Source of the DNA: a bacterium
GTDB taxonomy: Bacteria; Electryoneota; Electryoneia; Electryoneales; Electryoneaceae
DNA: 7,011 nucleotides
Direction: 5' to 3'
NCBI GenBank assembly: GCA_014729955.1
Contig: WJJA01000580.1
Span: 1-7,011, forward strand
Position numbers and translations under genes: made by a program. The notes beneath the pieces are model-generated. The model was not told the DNA's origin and ran no database searches. It saw only the letters and a program-made list of their open reading frames with translations. Each line of letters opens with the position of its first letter. The stretch's first letter is position 1. Of the stretch, positions 1 through 6,374 are shown one piece after another.

Positions 1-3000
1 GCCTGTGAGAGTGAAGAGACATGCCCCATTTCACCGGCGCTTTTTCCTCCGCCCGGCCTGGAATGGATCATTGCCTGTTCGGCTTCCGGCAGCAGGCGCT
101 GGAAGATGTCGTAGGTGCGCACATTAAGCTGCTGCTTGCCGTAAAAATGCTTGTGTGGATCGGGCGTTTTGAAATCGTTAAGCTGTAAAATGCCTTCATC
201 GACCGCCGCGACCGTCACCGTTGCCGGACCGGACACGCCCGGTGCATGCAATGTGACATCGAGCGTCGTACGGGGACGAATCTGCCGGGGTACATCGAGC
301 GAGAGATCCATACGGTACCGGCTCATGTCCATCATCACCGGCACCGCCCCGTACGCACGCATGGGCGCACTCGGGTCGACGTCAGCGCCGGACCGGACCA
401 GCGTGGCGGTAATGTAAACGTTCGGCTCAAACGCACGCCGCAACGGCACCGCGATCTCGGCCGTGTTTTCCGTCATCCGCACCAGGCGCTGATCGAACAC
501 CTTGTCGCGTTCCACTGTCAGCAACAGCATGCCGCTGAACGGCGCCTTTACCAGTACGTTCGCCGATTGGCCGCTCCCATACCGCTCGCGGTCCAGCTCA
601 AGCTCGATCCGGTCCGGGTGCTGCATCGCCCAGGGGTTATAGCCCCACCCCCCGGCGTAAAAGGTGTAAACCGTGCGCACACCGGTTTCACTGTCCTCCA
701 CCTCGACCCCGTATTGACCGTATGTCTGCGGTGAGAAAGAAAACTGCGCCGTTTTCCCACCGTACACGACCTGGTCTCGGCTGAGGGTTTGTGCGACACG
801 CCTTGATTGATAGCGATACTGCCCTCTCCGGTCGCGTTGCAGGGTGGATTGCCAGCGGTATCGCACATACCGCAGCGACAGTTTGCGGGACTGCCTGTAC
901 AGCTCCCCGTCGGGTGTGACCAGAACCAGATCGAAGGTTTCCTTGTTACCGGGGGTCGCATACCCCTGCTCATTCTGCCTGCGCAAGCCGATATAGTGCG
1001 AATAGGGGTGGATCGTAACCGTTTGATGTGCCGCCACCGTACGGCCGCCCTTTTCATAGACCACCGTTTGCAGGTGCGCCCGCAGCGTGGATGAAGGACG
1101 CAAATGGTCTGGAACCATCCAGGTGAAGGATGCTCTTCCCTCATCATCCAATTCGGTCTCACCCAGTGTTTCGGTTACACGATCGAAACTCTTGTCCGGA
1201 TCACCGAAACGGTATCCCTGCCATTTTTCCGGCGAAAACGACTGGTCGGACAGTGTCAACTGCCCGGTGCAGCGCCGTCCCTGTGCCGGAGGACCGAACA
1301 ACATCGTACCGGTTACATCCATACGCAGACTGTCGCCGACTGTGAAGGTTCCGCCGTTGGTCTCGAGTTCGACCTTGATGCGGTCGGGAATGAACTCCTC
1401 CACCTGGAAGCTGTAGCGACCGTGGGCATGGTCACCGCTCGTGTGCAGGGTTGCACTGTACCGTCCGGTGCGTGCATAGACGGGGATTTCCACCAGGAAA
1501 TCGACCATGCCCTCTTCGTTCACGCGACCTTTTTGCGTCGGCCACTCTCGGCCGGCAGGGTCGTTGATACGAAGTGTCACCGGCATGCCGGGCGGCACAG
1601 CACCCTCAACCGCCCGCACCACCGCAGCGATATGAGCGGTTTCGCCGGGACGGTAGATGTCGCGGGGTCCATACATCCAGGCATCGAACCCACGCTCGGA
1701 GATCGTACGACCGCCCACGTCAAAATGGGTGTTATGAATCAGATTGTTGTCGAATTCGAGGTAGGAGAAGTCTTCGCCCCTGGAGGCGGTGATCACGTAC
1801 GGGGAAAACTCGTCGGCAAACCGACCCAGGTTGCCGATCACCGCATGACCGCTTGCGTCCGTGACTGCCTGTCCCATCGACTGGTTGTTCTCACTCAGCA
1901 GCTCGAGGCTGACGCCGGCAATCGATTCATTCGTCGAGGTCGACAGGGTCCAGACATGCAACGCGTCTCCGTTCATTTTCGCGATCATGCCGATGTCGGT
2001 CAGCAGGATCACACGTGCGTCATTGCGCCAGTAACGGTTGTCATCACGCACCGTCATCACGAACAGGCCGGTGCTGTGTTCACGCAGAAAGGGGTCAAAA
2101 TTGACCGTGACCGGCACCGGAACTGGCAGATCGCCGGCGCCCGGCATCTCGATGCGAACCTGTTCATTGTAAATCGTGCGACCGTACGGGCCGGTGCCGT
2201 GCCCCCGTTGCGCACCCCGGTCGTGAAGAAAGTGCACCATATTGTTTCTGTAGATTTTGGTGACCTCGACACGGATGAAATCCAGGTTCACCACATCCAG
2301 TTGCACATTCTTCAATCCGCTGCGTGCCAGGTAACTTCCGTGAGATGCAAACTCTACTGACGGCTGCAGTTCCGGGAAGTTGACCTGTTGTGTGAAGGTC
2401 TTTTCCAGTGTCTTGCCGTTCAGCGAGGGCAGTCCTTCCAGGAGAGTCAATTTCACGTTTTCACGCTGCTGAAACTCACCGGTAAGGATCAACTGGTTGG
2501 AGTAGCCCGTGGTGACATCAAATTCACCGGACGGCTCCAGCTTGATATAGTCCCGTGCATCGACAGCGTCCACAGGAACAGACAGGGTAATCTGAATGAC
2601 AAAGCTCTTGTCGTGCTGCATTGGCTGGACATTATCGACTTTGAGCGTACCCTGTTTGTCCAGTGTGACTGTCTTCACCTCTGTCTTTCCGAGTGGAAGA
2701 TTGCCTTCAACGGGTTTAAGATCTTTATCGACCCGGATTTGCAGCTCCACATCTTCTTTCAGCAATCGTTCAATCGGCTCCGATAGCAAGACAAATTCAC
2801 GACTCGGCATGATGTTTTGTATCGTGTAACCAATAGAATCACCACTGTCTTTGCGTCGGATCTCAACATGCTTTCTCAACTCGTCCGGCGAAACAATGTC
2901 GGAGAACTGTAGCCGCAGTTCGAGGAATGAACGGCTCGGATCATCAGGAATCGGCTCTAAGTCCGTGTGCACGCCAAGCAGGGAAAATCGTCGAGTCTTC

Positions 3001-3383
3001 ACCTCGACGGTTTGCACACCAGCCATTTGGACTTCGGGCAATTCCACCAGGCTTTCATCGAAATTGATCTGGTAGCTTGTGGAAGGCTTGAAGGGTTCTG
3101 TCGGCATGAGCTGCAGTGTGCGTGTATCGAGCCAGCGGAACCAGCCGGGATGCGCCGGCTCAATCCTCACCGCGGCGGAATCGAAGCGTTGGTCGATACG
3201 TCCCGGCGTCACAACATCCCGCGAAAATTTGAACGTGATGTTGCTCTGCTCGGGGAGCGGGCTGCGCGGAGAAATCTCACGCAGGTGCACATGGTTCCAA
3301 TTCTGCCGGCATGATATTGTGGCGATCAGTGATAGGACCAGACAGGCGATGATTGTTTGCCGCTGATTATGCCGTAGACCCAT
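1..3383 (-). CDS. Alpha-2-macroglobulin family lipoprotein (YfaS-like), 3' part beyond window
   Basis: The minus frame is open from ATG 3383 to the window edge (1127 residues, no stop), so the gene is cut at its 3' end. The N-terminus has a hydrophobic stretch (about residues 11-23) ending in A-T-I-S-C25. This fits the broad lipobox pattern although position -3 is Thr rather than Leu, so a lipid-anchored periplasmic protein is likely. Residues about 38-105 form an Ig-like opening domain with the family-typical W-F-R-W-L-D-T-R-T-L-Q pattern. DIYRPGE at 575-581 marks the MG2 (A2M_N) domain, and VDEGIL at 1061-1066 followed by F-K-T-P-D-P and F-Y-G-K marks the A2M core domain. The CxEQ thioester, if present, would lie further on, outside the window. 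Family members are thought to trap invading proteases in the periplasm, often beside the peptidoglycan synthase PbpC, which is not visible here. The start is supported by AAGGGGG 7 bases upstream. A long plus-strand open frame at 1104-2360 is an antisense shadow. Confidence 0.93.
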   Translation of the reverse strand, partial: MGLRHNQRQTIIACLVLSLIATISCRQNWNHVHLREISPRSPLPEQSNITFKFSRDVVTPGRIDQRFDSAAVRIEPAHPGWFRWLDTRTLQLMPTEPFKPSTSYQINFDESLVELPEVQMAGVQTVEVKTRRFSLLGVHTDLEPIPDDPSRSFLELRLQFSDIVSPDELRKHVEIRRKDSGDSIGYTIQNIMPSREFVLLSEPIERLLKEDVELQIRVDKDLKPVEGNLPLGKTEVKTVTLDKQGTLKVDNVQPMQHDKSFVIQITLSVPVDAVDARDYIKLEPSGEFDVTTGYSNQLILTGEFQQRENVKLTLLEGLPSLNGKTLEKTFTQQVNFPELQPSVEFASHGSYLARSGLKNVQLDVVNLDFIRVEVTKIYRNNMVHFLHDRGAQRGHGTGPYGRTIYNEQVRIEMPGAGDLPVPVPVTVNFDPFLREHSTGLFVMTVRDDNRYWRNDARVILLTDIGMIAKMNGDALHVWTLSTSTNESIAGVSLELLSENNQSMGQAVTDASGHAVIGNLGRFADEFSPYVITASRGEDFSYLEFDNNLIHNTHFDVGGRTISERGFDAWMYGPRDIYRPGETAHIAAVVRAVEGAVPPGMPVTLRINDPAGREWPTQKGRVNEEGMVDFLVEIPVYARTGRYSATLHTSGDHAHGRYSFQVEEFIPDRIKVELETNGGTFTVGDSLRMDVTGTMLFGPPAQGRRCTGQLTLSDQSFSPEKWQGYRFGDPDKSFDRVTETLGETELDDEGRASFTWMVPDHLRPSSTLRAHLQTVVYEKGGRTVAAHQTVTIHPYSHYIGLRRQNEQGYATPGNKETFDLVLVTPDGELYRQSRKLSLRYVRYRWQSTLQRDRRGQYRYQSRRVAQTLSRDQVVYGGKTAQFSFSPQTYGQYGVEVEDSETGVRTVYTFYAGGWGYNPWAMQHPDRIELELDRERYGSGQSANVLVKAPFSGMLLLTVERDKVFDQRLVRMTENTAEIAVPLRRAFEPNVYITATLVRSGADVDPSAPMRAYGAVPVMMDMSRYRMDLSLDVPRQIRPRTTLDVTLHAPGVSGPATVTVAAVDEGILQLNDFKTPDPHKHFYGKQQLNVRTYDIFQRLLPEAEQAMIHSRPGGGKSAGEMGHVSSLSQ

Positions 3384-3388
3384 GCTGA

Positions 3389-3405
3389 AACCCCCTTGCA
3401 GGGTT
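3389..3405 (-). promoter_or_regulatory. Ribosome binding site of the A2M gene inside a small hairpin
   Basis: On the minus strand AAGGGGG (3397-3391) lies 7 bases before ATG 3383 and is the obvious Shine-Dalgarno sequence. A 5-bp inverted repeat, AACCC (3405-3401) with GGGTT (3393-3389) and a 7-base loop, covers part of it. The hairpin could slightly occlude ribosome binding, but it is short and may have no function. The ribosome site is well supported; the hairpin role is a guess. Confidence 0.6.
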
Positions 3406-3462
3406 GAGAACAGCGATCCATTGCCGGCACACCACCGGCCCACTCATGACGTAAGATACCCC

Positions 3463-3468
3463 ATCATA
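3463..3468 (-). promoter_or_regulatory. Possible -10 element for the A2M gene
   Basis: TATGAT on the minus strand matches the sigma-70 -10 consensus at 5 of 6 positions and lies 79 bases before the start codon. I see no good -35 hexamer 16-18 bases upstream (the bases there read like GGCGTT), so this is only a weak candidate. If it is used, the inverted repeat at 3484-3606 would be upstream DNA rather than part of the A2M mRNA leader. Confidence 0.22.
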
Positions 3469-3483
3469 CCTCTTCGGGCGATT

Positions 3484-3606
3484 GTAACGCCGATCACAAT
3501 GTAGAGCCGACTGTTTCGCGTTTCAAGGCTCCGAACGGAGTGAGACCGGGAGTGTGCCTGCTTTGTTCGCCCCGGACGATCTCTATTGTGATGAAAACGC
3601 CGTTAC
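3484..3606. repeat. Long-range inverted repeat, possible structured RNA or regulatory element
   Basis: The left arm GTAACG (3484-3489), ATCACAA (3493-3499), TAGAG (3502-3506) pairs in order with CTCTA (3581-3585), TTGTGAT (3586-3592), CGTTAC (3601-3606). This gives 18 Watson-Crick pairs interrupted by one asymmetric internal loop (3 and 8 bases) and a 2-base bulge. The 74-base apical part contains two further hairpins: CTCCG/CGGAG (3529-3533, 3536-3540) and CCGGG/CCCGG (3546-3550, 3571-3575). The arrangement resembles a folded three-way-junction RNA, but no known family was recognised and the transcribed strand is unclear. It ends 100 bases before the A2M start (minus) and 222 bases before the redox operon start (plus). 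Confidence 0.5.
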
Positions 3607-3666
3607 CTGTCCCCTATTCCGGATCCCGACCGAGACTGCACCAAAAGCCATCCAACAGCACGTCGT

Positions 3667-3793
3667 GTTGCACGTTGTGAACACCGCACCGTTATTGTCT
3701 TACGCCCATATTAGGCTGGCTTAACCTGTTGCGCTGTTGCAATTTGCGTGCTCTCCCCGGAGTTGCACTCTCTTTAAAATAATGCGTTATTGT
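3667..3793 (+). promoter_or_regulatory. Duplicated motif GTTGCAC-N16-CGTTATTGT, candidate tandem promoters or operators
   Basis: GTTGCAC at 3667-3673 and 3762-3768 is followed, after exactly 16 bases in both cases, by CGTTATTGT at 3690-3698 and 3785-3793. The spacers are unrelated and the two copies are 95 bases apart. The layout resembles tandem promoters (TTGCAC as a poor -35; TTATTG or TATTGT as a fair -10 at spacing 18-19) or two copies of a bipartite regulator site. The second copy ends 35 bases before the start codon of the redox operon. TAAAAT at 3775-3780, within the second spacer, is an alternative -10 with 5 of 6 consensus bases but no clear -35. Confidence 0.4.
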
Positions 3794-3814
3794 ATATGTG
3801 AATTTTGGAACAAG

Positions 3815-3820
3815 AAGGAG
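3815..3820 (+). promoter_or_regulatory. Ribosome binding site that decides the start of the iron-sulfur gene
   Basis: AAGGAG lies 8 bases before TTG 3829. It is 20 bases before the first ATG (3841), too far for normal initiation, and downstream of the other in-frame TTG (3805). TTG 3829 is therefore the best start. An in-frame TGA at 3799-3801 rules out any longer N-terminus. Confidence 0.75.
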
Positions 3821-3828
3821 AAGGGACG

Positions 3829-4659
3829 TTGGCGATCGACATGAAGCAAAACAACGGGTCCGGTAAGGCGATACTGCTGGATTTTACGGAATGCATTGGT
3901 TGCGGAGCCTGCGAAGATGCATGTGAACGTGAACACAATCTGCCCGCCGATCCGCCGGAAGATGAGCTGAACCACAAGAACTACACGATCGTGCTCAAGG
4001 AAAAGGGGCAGTTCTACCGTCGTATGTGCATGCACTGCCTCGAACCGACCTGCGCGTCCGTGTGCCCGGTGACCGCCCTGGAAAAAACAGACCTCGGGGC
4101 TGTCATCTACCACGAGGACAAGTGCATCGGCTGCCGTTACTGCATGATGGCCTGCCCGTTCCAGATCCCCAAGTATGAATGGGGCAAGGCGGTGCCGGTA
4201 ATTCGCAAATGCGTGATGTGCTTCGACCGTGTCAAAGCGGGCGGGGAAACCGCCTGCGCCTGGGTCTGCCCGACCGGTGCCTGCCGTTTCGGAGAGCGCG
4301 ACAGACTGCTCGCTCTCGCTCACCGCCGTATCGAAGCATTTCCTAACCGTTACGTGGACTACGTGTACGGGGAAGAGGAAGTCGGCGGCACGGGTGTATT
4401 GATGCTTTCGGGTGTGCCGTTCGAAGATCTCGGCTTCCAGATGGACCTCGGCTATACACCCTTGCCGGAATTGACCTGGACGGTGATGAGCAAGATCCCG
4501 AACATCGTGATCACCGGCGGGCTGTTGCTCGGCGGGATCTCCTGGATCATCCACCGTCGCATGGACATTGAACGGGAGAACCTCGAACAGAAAGCGTCGG
4601 TAGAACCCGGCGCGGATGCGAAGCACGTGAAGCCACCGGACGAGGAGGGGCAGGGATGA
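3829..4659 (+). CDS. HybA-like four-cluster [4Fe-4S] electron-transfer protein, membrane-anchored
   Basis: The protein has 276 residues from TTG 3829 (272 from ATG 3841). Sixteen cysteines in four groups mark four [4Fe-4S] clusters in the HybA/DmsB/PsrB pattern: C22-C25-C28-C32, C67-C70-C75-C79, C99-C102-C105-C109 and C128-C131-C143-C147. C152 is an extra cysteine. A single hydrophobic segment at about 223-241 is followed by H-R-R and a charged tail, like the C-terminal anchor of HybA. The family passes electrons between a membrane quinone-reactive subunit and a redox partner. Unlike E. coli HybA there is no twin-arginine leader: the first cluster motif starts at residue 22, and an upstream stop excludes an extension. 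The clusters may therefore be cytoplasmic, as in HmcB/TmcB, or exported with a partner. This is the first gene of the operon. A long minus-strand frame opposite (3787-4626) is a shadow. The role is firm; the exact complex is not. Confidence 0.9.
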   Translation: MAIDMKQNNGSGKAILLDFTECIGCGACEDACEREHNLPADPPEDELNHKNYTIVLKEKGQFYRRMCMHCLEPTCASVCPVTALEKTDLGAVIYHEDKCIGCRYCMMACPFQIPKYEWGKAVPVIRKCVMCFDRVKAGGETACAWVCPTGACRFGERDRLLALAHRRIEAFPNRYVDYVYGEEEVGGTGVLMLSGVPFEDLGFQMDLGYTPLPELTWTVMSKIPNIVITGGLLLGGISWIIHRRMDIERENLEQKASVEPGADAKHVKPPDEEGQG

Positions 4660-5810
4660 ACCTCGCCATGGAGATCAAGCAGGTACGGCACTGGAGCACG
4701 TCACGGAAGATCTTCTGGGGCATCATCGGGTTGATCCTGTTGCAGGGCCTCTATTTCAGTGCGGTACGGTTTTTCAGCGGTCTGGGCGCCGTCACCAACC
4801 TTACCGATGAGTTTCCCTGGGGCTTCTGGATCGCGTTCGATGTGATCGGCGGGGTCGCGCTTGCCTCGGGCGGATTCACCCTCGCCTTCCTCGTTTACAT
4901 CATGGGCTATCACCGCTATCATTCCGTGGTACGGCCCACCATTCTGACCGCGTTCCTCGGCTACATCCTGGTATCGGTCGGCCTGATCTACGACCTGGGG
5001 AAGTATTTCAACATCTGGCACCCGCTGGTGATGTGGAATCCGCACTCGGTGATGTTTGAGGTGGCCTGGTGCGTGATGCTCTACTCAATCGTGCTCTTTC
5101 TCGAATTCCTGCCGGTGGTGCTCGAGAAGTATAACCTCAGCGGACCGTTGCGCCTGCTGCAGAAAATCACCATCCCCGTGGTGCTGCTGGGCGTGCTGCT
5201 GTCCACTCTGCACCAGTCCTCGCTCGGATCGGTGTACCTGATTGTACCGGCAAAGCTTCACCAGCTTTGGTATACCCCGATACTTCCGCTACTCTTCTTC
5301 CTGTCTGCGGTGACCGTGGGACCGGCGATGGTAATCCTGGAATCGGCGGTCAGCGCACGGCTGTTCCACCGCGGCCTGGAGACCCATATCATCGCCGACC
5401 TGGCGGATTTCCAGCTCGTCGGGATTATTGTCTACCTGGGTGTGAAAATCCAGGATCTGTTTGTTCGAGACGTGTTCGGCTGTCTGGCGAGCGGGCAGTT
5501 CGAATGTTTCCATTTCTGGGGCGAGATCCTGCTGCTCGTGATGGCCATGTTGATCCTGATGATTCCAGGCATGCGGCGTCACCCGAAATGGATCATCGGG
5601 TCGGCGACGCTTACGGTTCTCGGCATCCTGTATAACCGTTTCAACGTCGCCTGGACCGGCATGCTGCGCAGCAGCGGCGGTGAGTATACTCCCGCGGTGG
5701 GAGAAATCGGCATCAGCCTGTTCCTGGTCGCACTGGGGCTGATGGCGTTCTATTTCATCGCGAAGTGGTTGCCGATCTTCCCCGAATTGAAAAAGCGCGG
5801 AGAAGGGTAA
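4656..5810 (+). CDS. HybB/NrfD-family polytopic membrane subunit, probable quinone-interacting
   Basis: The protein has 384 residues, close to E. coli HybB (about 390). ATG 4656 overlaps the preceding TGA by 4 bases, and AGGAGG (4643-4648) sits 7 bases upstream, so translational coupling is likely. About nine to ten hydrophobic segments are visible, roughly at 19-40, 57-82, 96-114, 132-155, 171-190, 207-232, 251-266, 286-304, 312-327 and 347-372. The P-W-G-F-W-I-A-F-D-V segment near 54-63 and F-E-V-A-W-C-V-M-L-Y near 134-143 are typical of the HybB branch. Family members hold no heme and exchange electrons and protons with menaquinone or ubiquinone through their iron-sulfur partner. C276 and C284 lie in a loop between helices and have no obvious role. 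The neighbours fit one complex of iron-sulfur protein, membrane subunit and cytochrome. No hydrogenase subunits are adjacent in the window, so the HybB resemblance does not imply a hydrogenase. Confidence 0.92.
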   Translation: MNLAMEIKQVRHWSTSRKIFWGIIGLILLQGLYFSAVRFFSGLGAVTNLTDEFPWGFWIAFDVIGGVALASGGFTLAFLVYIMGYHRYHSVVRPTILTAFLGYILVSVGLIYDLGKYFNIWHPLVMWNPHSVMFEVAWCVMLYSIVLFLEFLPVVLEKYNLSGPLRLLQKITIPVVLLGVLLSTLHQSSLGSVYLIVPAKLHQLWYTPILPLLFFLSAVTVGPAMVILESAVSARLFHRGLETHIIADLADFQLVGIIVYLGVKIQDLFVRDVFGCLASGQFECFHFWGEILLLVMAMLILMIPGMRRHPKWIIGSATLTVLGILYNRFNVAWTGMLRSSGGEYTPAVGEIGISLFLVALGLMAFYFIAKWLPIFPELKKRGEG

Positions 5811-5913
5811 ACGGTACAGATGCCGTGAGGTTCGACCGGACGGGAATCGTTCGGCATGCGAGACGATGTTGAACATGTGTAAAAAGGCAGGTTTGCGATA
5901 AAAGGATACGATC
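5811..5913 (+). promoter_or_regulatory. Intercistronic gap with a stem-loop and the cytochrome ribosome binding site
   Basis: A 103-base gap separates the membrane subunit from the cytochrome gene, in contrast to the 4-base overlap just upstream. ATGCCG (5820-5825) can pair with CGGCAT (5852-5857). An alternative inner stem pairs CCGT (5823-5826) with ACGG (5840-5843) around GGT-TCG-ACC. AAAGGA at 5901-5906, 7 bases before ATG 5914, is the cytochrome Shine-Dalgarno site. No convincing promoter was found (TTGAAC at 5869 lacks a correctly spaced -10), so read-through with separate translation or mRNA processing is the simplest reading. Confidence 0.45.
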
Positions 5914-6306
5914 ATGCGCATGAAAATCGGGATTCTGGCGATTCTTGTTACGGCGCTGGCGTTCGGGCTCGTGAATGCCAAGCAGGATACGGGAAAGAAG
6001 AAATCTCCGCAGCAGAAGATGGAGGAGATGTTCATCTACGACTGGGAGAACCGCCAGGCGGACACTCCTGAAAAAGTCGTGTTCCAGACCGACTACCTGG
6101 GCGGTACCCAGATCGTGTTTGAACACGAGTTCCACACCGACATGCTCGAAATCGAATGCATCGAATGCCATCACGTGGAAGGGTGCCGGCATTGCCACCG
6201 CGACGATGTCAAGACGGTTGATGTCGCGGAAACCAAGGTCGCGCTGCATAAAACCTGCTACACCTGCCACGAGGGCATGACCTGCACGGAATGCCACGAG
6301 CAGTAA
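5914..6306 (+). CDS. Small tetraheme cytochrome c, class III (cytochrome c3-like), exported
   Basis: The protein has 130 residues. Residues 5-20 form a hydrophobic signal core ending in V-N-A22, a plausible signal peptidase site before K23, although an uncleaved anchor is possible. Residues 23-60 are a charged linker with K28-K30 and no cysteine. Four CxxCH heme sites follow: C82-H86, C91-H95, C115-H119 and C124-H128. Exactly four further histidines exist (H71, H74, H87, H112), in the order that supplies the distal ligands of cytochrome c3: H-x2-H before heme 1, a His directly after the first CxxCH, and one before heme 3. All four hemes can thus be bis-His and of low potential. The heme domain spans only about 58 residues, against roughly 85 in Desulfovibrio c3. 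As third gene of the operon it is the likely periplasmic partner of the membrane module. A second in-frame ATG lies at 5920. Confidence 0.92.
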   Translation: MRMKIGILAILVTALAFGLVNAKQDTGKKKSPQQKMEEMFIYDWENRQADTPEKVVFQTDYLGGTQIVFEHEFHTDMLEIECIECHHVEGCRHCHRDDVKTVDVAETKVALHKTCYTCHEGMTCTECHEQ

Positions 6307-6336
6307 GCGACTGCCCACGCCGGTGTCGCCTTCGAT

Positions 6337-6368
6337 CCCGTCGGGGGGTCATGTTGCTCCCCGACGGG
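6337..6368. terminator. Strong hairpin between convergent genes
   Basis: CCCGTCGGGG (6337-6346) pairs perfectly with CCCCGACGGG (6359-6368) around a 12-base loop, and G6347/T6358 plus G6348/C6357 could extend the stem. It lies 30 bases after the cytochrome stop. There is no T-run directly after it on either strand (the nearest on the plus strand is TTTT at 6391-6394), so it is a non-classical terminator or an mRNA 3'-end stabiliser. Its position between converging genes fits use by the plus-strand operon. Confidence 0.65.
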
Positions 6369-6374
6369 CGGGGT

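Larger units (their letters stand above)
3384..3828. other. Divergent intergenic region, 445 bases without a recognised gene
   Basis: This region separates the minus-strand A2M gene from the plus-strand redox operon and must hold both promoters. Besides the elements listed separately it has a 5-bp hairpin GCCGG/CCGGC at 3423-3427 and 3435-3439, and a cluster of TTGC words at 3729, 3737, 3744 and 3763. No tRNA or known riboswitch was recognised. A 29-codon frame from ATG 3591 to TGA 3680 has no Shine-Dalgarno sequence and is not called. An AT-rich stretch at 3771-3806 just before the redox operon is where a promoter would be expected. Confidence 0.7.

Noticed and set aside
1104..2360. Plus-strand open frame of 418 codons
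   Set aside because: It is antisense to the uninterrupted A2M gene, whose translation carries clear family motifs; the antisense product has none.
3591..3680. Small 29-codon frame starting at ATG 3591
   Set aside because: It has no Shine-Dalgarno sequence, no recognisable protein features, and overlaps the right arm of the inverted repeat.
3717..3732. Sigma-54-like promoter TGGC-N8-TTGC before the redox operon
   Set aside because: The distance between the GG and GC dinucleotides is 13 instead of the required 12, and the -24 block reads TGGCTT rather than TGGCAC.
3805..3807. Upstream TTG as start of the iron-sulfur protein
   Set aside because: No ribosome site precedes it, while the AAGGAG downstream is ideally spaced for TTG 3829.
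3787..4626. Minus-strand open frame of 279 codons
   Set aside because: It lies opposite the iron-sulfur gene with its 16 ordered cysteines and is a composition-driven shadow.
3829..5810. Hydrogenase-2 operon (hybA-hybB)
   Set aside because: The two subunits resemble HybA and HybB, but no large or small hydrogenase subunit or maturation gene is adjacent within the window, and a c3-type cytochrome follows instead.
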